A stretch of DNA of 64,000 bases from Chryseobacterium sp. 7 (GTDB taxonomy: Bacteria; Bacteroidota; Bacteroidia; Flavobacteriales; Weeksellaceae): contig NZ_RCCA01000001.1 in the NCBI RefSeq assembly GCF_003663845.1, positions 2,666,001 through 2,730,000 on the forward strand, read 5' to 3'. Made by a program: the position numbers and the translations under genes. The notes beneath the pieces were generated by a model. That model searched no databases, was not told where the DNA came from, and worked only from the letters and a program-made list of their open reading frames with translations. Position 1 is the stretch's first letter; the number at the start of each line of letters is the position of its first letter. Shown here in pieces: positions 59,573 through 64,000 of the stretch.

Positions 59573-62500
59573 TTATTTGAAGTATTCAACACCGTTTTTG
59601 AATATGTTGTGATAATTCGCGGTTGGTATATTTTTCATAAGACCTTCAGCAAATCTTTCCGGGTGGCCCATTCTTCCGTAGATCTTTCCGCATGGGCTGG
59701 TAACTCCTTCAATTCCAAATAATGAGTTATTAGGGTTGAAAGGCATCCCGTGGGCAATGTTTCCATCAAGATCAATGTATTGAGTGGCAATCTGTCCGTT
59801 TTCATACAATTTCTTGATCTCTTCTTCCGAAGCCATGAAACGTCCTTCTCCGTGGGAAATCGGAATGGTGAAAGTTTGACCTTTCATTCCTTTTAACCAA
59901 GGGCTTTCATCATTCACTACCTGTACAGTTACCATCTGAGAGATATGTCTTCTGATGGCATTGTGTGCCAACGTTGGGGAATTTTCATCCAGATCTTTGA
60001 TTCTTCCGTAAGGCAGCAATCCTGATTTTACAAGCGCCTGGAATCCGTTACAGATTCCGATGATCATCCCGTCTCTGTCTAACAATTCGTGAACTGCATT
60101 TTTCATTTTCTCGTTTTTCAGAACGTTTACAATGAATTTTGCAGAACCATCTGGTTCATCTCCAGCTGAGAAACCTCCTGAGAATGCCAGAATCTGAGAT
60201 GTTCTGATTTCTTCTACCCATGCATCAATGCTTTCATCCAATAACTGGTGATTGATATTGATTAAAGGTAAGCTGCTTACTACAGCTCCTTCTTTCTGGA
60301 ATGCATTCAGCGTGTCATATTCACAGTTGGTTCCCGGGAATACCGGAGCAAACACTTTCGGCTGTGCAATTCCGTGTTTTTTAATAATGATATTTCTTGG
60401 GTTGACAGAGTTGTGTTTAGCATCAATTTCAACCGTAATCTTTTCTTTTTCTACCGTTGGGAAAAGGTTTTCGAATGTGTTTGTATTAGCAGAGACAAGA
60501 TCTGTGATATTGGATTCAAGACCGTTAATTTTTAAAATTCCTGAATCTTTTACTTCCCCGATCAATTGAAGAGCAGCCAAACTTAATTCTTCTTTTGCTT
60601 CAATGATTAAGCTACCGATATTTTTAGCTAACAGAACGTTTTCATCTGCAGAGACCTCTGCACCTAATCTGTTTCCGAAGCTCATTTTTGCTAAAGCAAC
60701 TGCAAGACCTCCTTCTTTTACTGTTTTCACAGAAACAATTTTTCCTGTTTTGATGTTTTCGAAGATGAATTCAAAAGCTTCTTTTAAAGCATTATAGTTT
60801 GGAAGTCCGCTTTCCTGAGCGATATGGTTGAAGAAATACAGTTTGTTTCCTGCATTTTTCAATTCAGGAGAGATGATGTTTTCTTTGTCTCCGTTGGCAC
60901 ATGCAAAAGAAATCAAGGTTGGCGGAACATTCAGATCCTGGTACGTTCCACTCATGGAATCTTTACCTCCGATAGCAGCAAGACCTAAATTGATCTGCGC
61001 ATCATAAGCTCCTAAAAGAGAAGCTAAAGGTTTCCCCCATTTCTCAGGATTTTGTCCTAGTTTCTCAAAGTATTCCTGGAAGCTTAGTCTGATGTTTTTA
61101 TAATCACCTCCCATCGCTACAATCTTTCCAACACTCTCTACTACGGCATAAGATGATCCTAACAGTGAGTTTTGTTTTGAGATTTCAGCATCGAATCCCC
61201 AGCTTGCCAAAGAAACGGTTTTAATATCTTTTGCTCCTAAAATCGGTAGGGTCTGTACACTTCCTTCCATCAGGGTCTGCTGATATTTCCCTCCTAAAGG
61301 CATTGCCACTGTAGTTGCTCCAATTGAAGAATCGAACATTTCAAGTAATCCTTTTTGGGAAGCTACGTTTTTATCTTTTAAGATGTTCAGGAAGTTTTCT
61401 GCTGTGAAAGCTTTTGTTTCTTCTTTTACTTCTTCAAGGTGAGTGATCTTCACTTCCTGAGATTTTGAACATCCGTTGGTATCTAAGAAAGCTCTTGAAA
61501 GGTCTACAATTTTGTCTCCTTTCCAGAACATCTGCATTCTTCCGGAATCTGTTACTTTTGCTACTTCTACGGCAACAATGTTTTCAGCTTCACAGAATTT
61601 GATAAACTTTTCTTTATCCTGAGGATCTACTACCACCGCCATTCTTTCCTGAGATTCAGAAATAGCCAGCTCGGTTCCGTTTAATCCTTCATATTTTAAG
61701 GGCAATACATCAAGGTTTACTTCTAAAGAGTCTGCAATTTCACCGATTGCTACAGAAACTCCTCCTGCTCCGAAATCGTTTGATTTTTTGATCAGCTTCG
61801 TTACTTCAGGATTTCTGAATAGTCTCTGAATTTTACGCTCTTCTACAGCATTTCCTTTCTGAACTTCAGAACTCATGGTGTGGATTGAAGTCTCGTCCTG
61901 CTCTTTTGAGCTTCCGCTTGCTCCTCCTACTCCGTCACGACCGGTTGCTCCTCCTAAGATAATGATAGAATCACCGTTTTCAGGTTTTTCACGTCTTACC
62001 CAGTCTACTGGAACAGCTCCGGTAACGAAACCTACTTCCATTCTCTTTGCCTTATAGCCTTCGTCATAGATTTCGGAAACCATTGTAGTGGCAAGACCGA
62101 TCTGGTTACCGTAAGACGAATATCCGTTCGCAGCTTGTTTTGTAATGGTTTTCTGAGGTAATTTTCCTGGTAAAGTTTTGTCAACAGATTCTAAAACGTC
62201 TGCAGCACCTGTTAATCTCATCGCCTGGAAAACGAAAGATCTTCCGGATAATGGATCTCTGATAGCACCTCCCAAGCAAGTAGAAGCACCTCCGAAAGGT
62301 TCAATTTCTGTTGGATGGTTATGCGTTTCATTTTTGAATAATAAATACCAAGGTTCTTTTTTACCATCGTATTCTGCTTCAATCTGGATGGTACATGCAT
62401 TGATCTCGTCTGAAATAACAAGATTATCCAGGTTTCCTGTTTTATGAAAATATTTACCGCATACTGTTGCAAGATCCATCAAGGAAATTGGCTTCAGCTC

Positions 62501-63268
62501 ACGGCCTAAGAATTTTCTTTTTTCGATATAATCATTGAAAATGTTTTCCAATGTGTGTTTGAACTGACCTTCAAACTGAATGTCTGACAACTGTGTTTCG
62601 AAAGTGGTATGACGACAGTGGTCGCTCCAATACGTGTCTAATACTTTTAATTCTGTTTCCGTAGGATTTCTTTCTTCAGTTTTGAAGTATTCCTGAATGA
62701 ATTTCAGGTCGTCTAATCCTAATGCAAAACCATGGTTGTTATAAAAACTTTCAAGTTCTGCATCATTGAAATTGATGAAATTTTCGTGGATGATTACTTT
62801 TGACGGTGTTTCTTCTGCAGGAATATCCAGAATTGATAAGTCTTTTTCCTGAGATTCTACTTTGTTGATCAGAAGGTCTTTGATTTTAACCAAATCCGCT
62901 TCAGAGACTCCTTCAAATTCGATTAATTTTCCACTTCTTACTTTTGATTTTTCATTTTCTGTCAGCAAAGCGATACACTGCTGTGCAGAATCTGCTCTCT
63001 GATCATACTGGCCAGGCAAAAATTCCATTCCGAAATGAATTGTTTTTGCAGGGTTTTCTGTGTGTAAAATATCAGTAACAGGGTCTACAAAAGTATTGTT
63101 TACCACTTTTTCAAATTCTCCTTCATTCAAATTAAAAATATCATACACATTGTATACTTTCACACTTTGAACTGCCGGAACAACCGCTTTTACTTCATCA
63201 AAAATTTTTGGACTTTCAACATCGAAAATTCCTCTTTTTTCTACGAAAATTCTTTTGTTATTAGACAT
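59573..63268 (-). CDS. purL: phosphoribosylformylglycinamidine synthase, long type
   Basis: The 1231-residue enzyme is the large single-chain form. Markers are SDHCRHTTF, KNETHNHPTEIEPFGGASTCLGGAIRD, GRDGVGGASGSS, FGAGGVSVAIGE and GGKDSMSG in the synthase part. The C-terminal class I glutaminase has GTNCEYD, GGFSAGDEPDG, GICNGFQALVKSG (catalytic Cys) and SHGEGRF (His and Glu). It makes FGAM from FGAR, glutamine and ATP in purine synthesis. The barstar gene follows after 13 bp. Confidence 0.97.
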   Translation of the reverse strand: MSNNKRIFVEKRGIFDVESPKIFDEVKAVVPAVQSVKVYNVYDIFNLNEGEFEKVVNNTFVDPVTDILHTENPAKTIHFGMEFLPGQYDQRADSAQQCIALLTENEKSKVRSGKLIEFEGVSEADLVKIKDLLINKVESQEKDLSILDIPAEETPSKVIIHENFINFNDAELESFYNNHGFALGLDDLKFIQEYFKTEERNPTETELKVLDTYWSDHCRHTTFETQLSDIQFEGQFKHTLENIFNDYIEKRKFLGRELKPISLMDLATVCGKYFHKTGNLDNLVISDEINACTIQIEAEYDGKKEPWYLLFKNETHNHPTEIEPFGGASTCLGGAIRDPLSGRSFVFQAMRLTGAADVLESVDKTLPGKLPQKTITKQAANGYSSYGNQIGLATTMVSEIYDEGYKAKRMEVGFVTGAVPVDWVRREKPENGDSIIILGGATGRDGVGGASGSSKEQDETSIHTMSSEVQKGNAVEERKIQRLFRNPEVTKLIKKSNDFGAGGVSVAIGEIADSLEVNLDVLPLKYEGLNGTELAISESQERMAVVVDPQDKEKFIKFCEAENIVAVEVAKVTDSGRMQMFWKGDKIVDLSRAFLDTNGCSKSQEVKITHLEEVKEETKAFTAENFLNILKDKNVASQKGLLEMFDSSIGATTVAMPLGGKYQQTLMEGSVQTLPILGAKDIKTVSLASWGFDAEISKQNSLLGSSYAVVESVGKIVAMGGDYKNIRLSFQEYFEKLGQNPEKWGKPLASLLGAYDAQINLGLAAIGGKDSMSGTYQDLNVPPTLISFACANGDKENIISPELKNAGNKLYFFNHIAQESGLPNYNALKEAFEFIFENIKTGKIVSVKTVKEGGLAVALAKMSFGNRLGAEVSADENVLLAKNIGSLIIEAKEELSLAALQLIGEVKDSGILKINGLESNITDLVSANTNTFENLFPTVEKEKITVEIDAKHNSVNPRNIIIKKHGIAQPKVFAPVFPGTNCEYDTLNAFQKEGAVVSSLPLININHQLLDESIDAWVEEIRTSQILAFSGGFSAGDEPDGSAKFIVNVLKNEKMKNAVHELLDRDGMIIGICNGFQALVKSGLLPYGRIKDLDENSPTLAHNAIRRHISQMVTVQVVNDESPWLKGMKGQTFTIPISHGEGRFMASEEEIKKLYENGQIATQYIDLDGNIAHGMPFNPNNSLFGIEGVTSPCGKIYGRMGHPERFAEGLMKNIPTANYHNIFKNGVEYFK

Positions 63269-63294
63269 TAGATGTCAGATTTTTAATATTAGAT

Positions 63295-64000
63295 TTATTT
63301 TTTATTTTCAAATTTATTTCTTGCTATCTCTATTGAACGATGCAATTTTTCAAGCAAAACTTTTTCAGAAGGTAAGATAAGTAAATATTCTGCTACTTTT
63401 ATATTATCCCCTTCCAGATTCATGAGTTCTATATGTTCAGAATTTTTTCCCGAGCAAAGAATTAAACCAATAGGTGCATTTTCACCTTCTATTTTCTCAT
63501 ATTTATCAAGATATGAAAGATACAGTTCCATTTGTCCTTTGTGAGCAGCCTCAAATTCTCCTAGTTTGAGTTCGATAACTACTAAAGATTTTAATTTTCT
63601 ATGATAGAAAAGCAAATCCAGATAGTAGTCCCTATCATCTATTGTAATTCTTTTTTGTCTTGAAAGAAAGGCAAAATCAGCTCCTAATTCAGAAATGAAT
63701 TTTTGAAGCTCCACGATAATGGCTTCTTCTAAATCTTTTTCAGAAAAGGTATCTTTCAATTCTAGAAAGTCAAGAAAATAGGGATCTTTAAAAACTAAGT
63801 CTGGGTTTAAAATATTATTCTCAGACCAGTTTTTCAGTTCTTTATCTATTATTTCTTCGGGCTTTTTGCTTATTGCTGTTCGTTCAAAAAGCAGAGAATT
63901 GATTTTTTCTCTCAAGACTCTGACACTCCAATTTTCAATTTTACAAACTTCAAGATAAAAGTTTCTTTTAGTATCTTCAGAAATAGGAATGAGAAGCAGA
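63295..64000 (-). CDS. YhcG/DUF1016-family PDDEXK nuclease, 5' part cut by window edge
   Basis: The frame stays open on the minus strand to the window end (visible from residues LLIPISEDTKRNFYLEV), so the start lies outside. The visible 234 residues include IENWSVRVLREKI, the link from the N-terminal DUF1016 domain, then the nuclease core: FLSRQKRI, YYLDLLFYHRKL (Asp) and LVVIELKLGEF (ExK), followed by GQMELYLSYLDKYEK. YhcG-type nucleases are tied to DNA junction cutting and to mobile or restriction loci. It lies 26 bp upstream of purL. Confidence 0.88.
   Translation of the reverse strand, partial: LLLIPISEDTKRNFYLEVCKIENWSVRVLREKINSLLFERTAISKKPEEIIDKELKNWSENNILNPDLVFKDPYFLDFLELKDTFSEKDLEEAIIVELQKFISELGADFAFLSRQKRITIDDRDYYLDLLFYHRKLKSLVVIELKLGEFEAAHKGQMELYLSYLDKYEKIEGENAPIGLILCSGKNSEHIELMNLEGDNIKVAEYLLILPSEKVLLEKLHRSIEIARNKFENKK

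Overview
The window looks like a chromosomal segment of a Bacteroidota bacterium, most likely a Chryseobacterium of the gleum/indologenes type. It is AT-rich, ribosome binding sites are weak, and TAnnTTTG-type promoter elements occur. There is an M4 metalloprotease with a type IX secretion C-terminal sorting domain, a class A beta-lactamase of the CGA/CIA type, and TonB-plug-like proteins, all typical of that family. The species call is inference from remembered protein families; no database was searched. No rRNA, tRNA or CRISPR array was seen.

Layout. Positions 1-9.7 kb are a run of minus-strand small-molecule handling genes: six VOC/PhnB-type proteins, two DinB proteins, an AHSA1/SRPBCC protein, an alpha/beta hydrolase, a Crp/Fnr regulator, DUF763, and an operon of two VOC proteins, an AraC regulator and a close Tet(X)-like flavin monooxygenase. 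Then come thiol peroxidase, monomeric isocitrate dehydrogenase, and a divergent HxlR/SDR pair. Positions 14.3-19.2 kb form one apparent regulon: a LytS/LytTR two-component pair lies between two transcription units (haem/P460 proteins; DUF1223 plus DoxX). Both units carry the same upstream element with direct repeats spaced 22 bp, a good candidate LytTR operator. Positions 19.5-25 kb hold metallo-beta-lactamase-fold enzymes, an aldo/keto reductase, an AraC regulator and small proteins. Positions 25-31.4 kb hold an S41 protease and two paralogous ECF sigma/membrane-protein pairs flanking the M4 protease. Positions 31.5-36 kb hold a GapN-like dehydrogenase, an exported thiol peroxidase, a dense cluster of intergenic repeats and two odd membrane-tethered plug-domain proteins. 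A single AT-rich gene at 36.4-38.3 kb encodes an ATPase fused to a DUF4435/TOPRIM-like domain and looks like a phage-defence gene. The rest is mostly core metabolism and housekeeping: hutU, pcm, GH5-CBM6 glycosidase, beta-lactamase, 3-hydroxyacyl-CoA dehydrogenase, pheT, dnaN, dgkA, purL. An orphan barstar and a partial YhcG-type nuclease lie at the right end.

The most interesting structural signal is a family of about 55-60 bp double-hairpin repeats (ACCACCCCGTC...CCACCCCTCC...GGAGGGG). Six copies are dispersed through the window, and two of them, in inverted orientation, tightly flank a DUF559 PD-(D/E)XK endonuclease gene at 40.7-41.2 kb. This resembles a REP/RAYT-like arrangement, but with a different kind of nuclease. 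At least three further repeat families (a 72-bp repeat, a 185-bp MITE-like element with 21-bp terminal inverted repeats, and an AACCATTAAGAA-bounded element) also occur.
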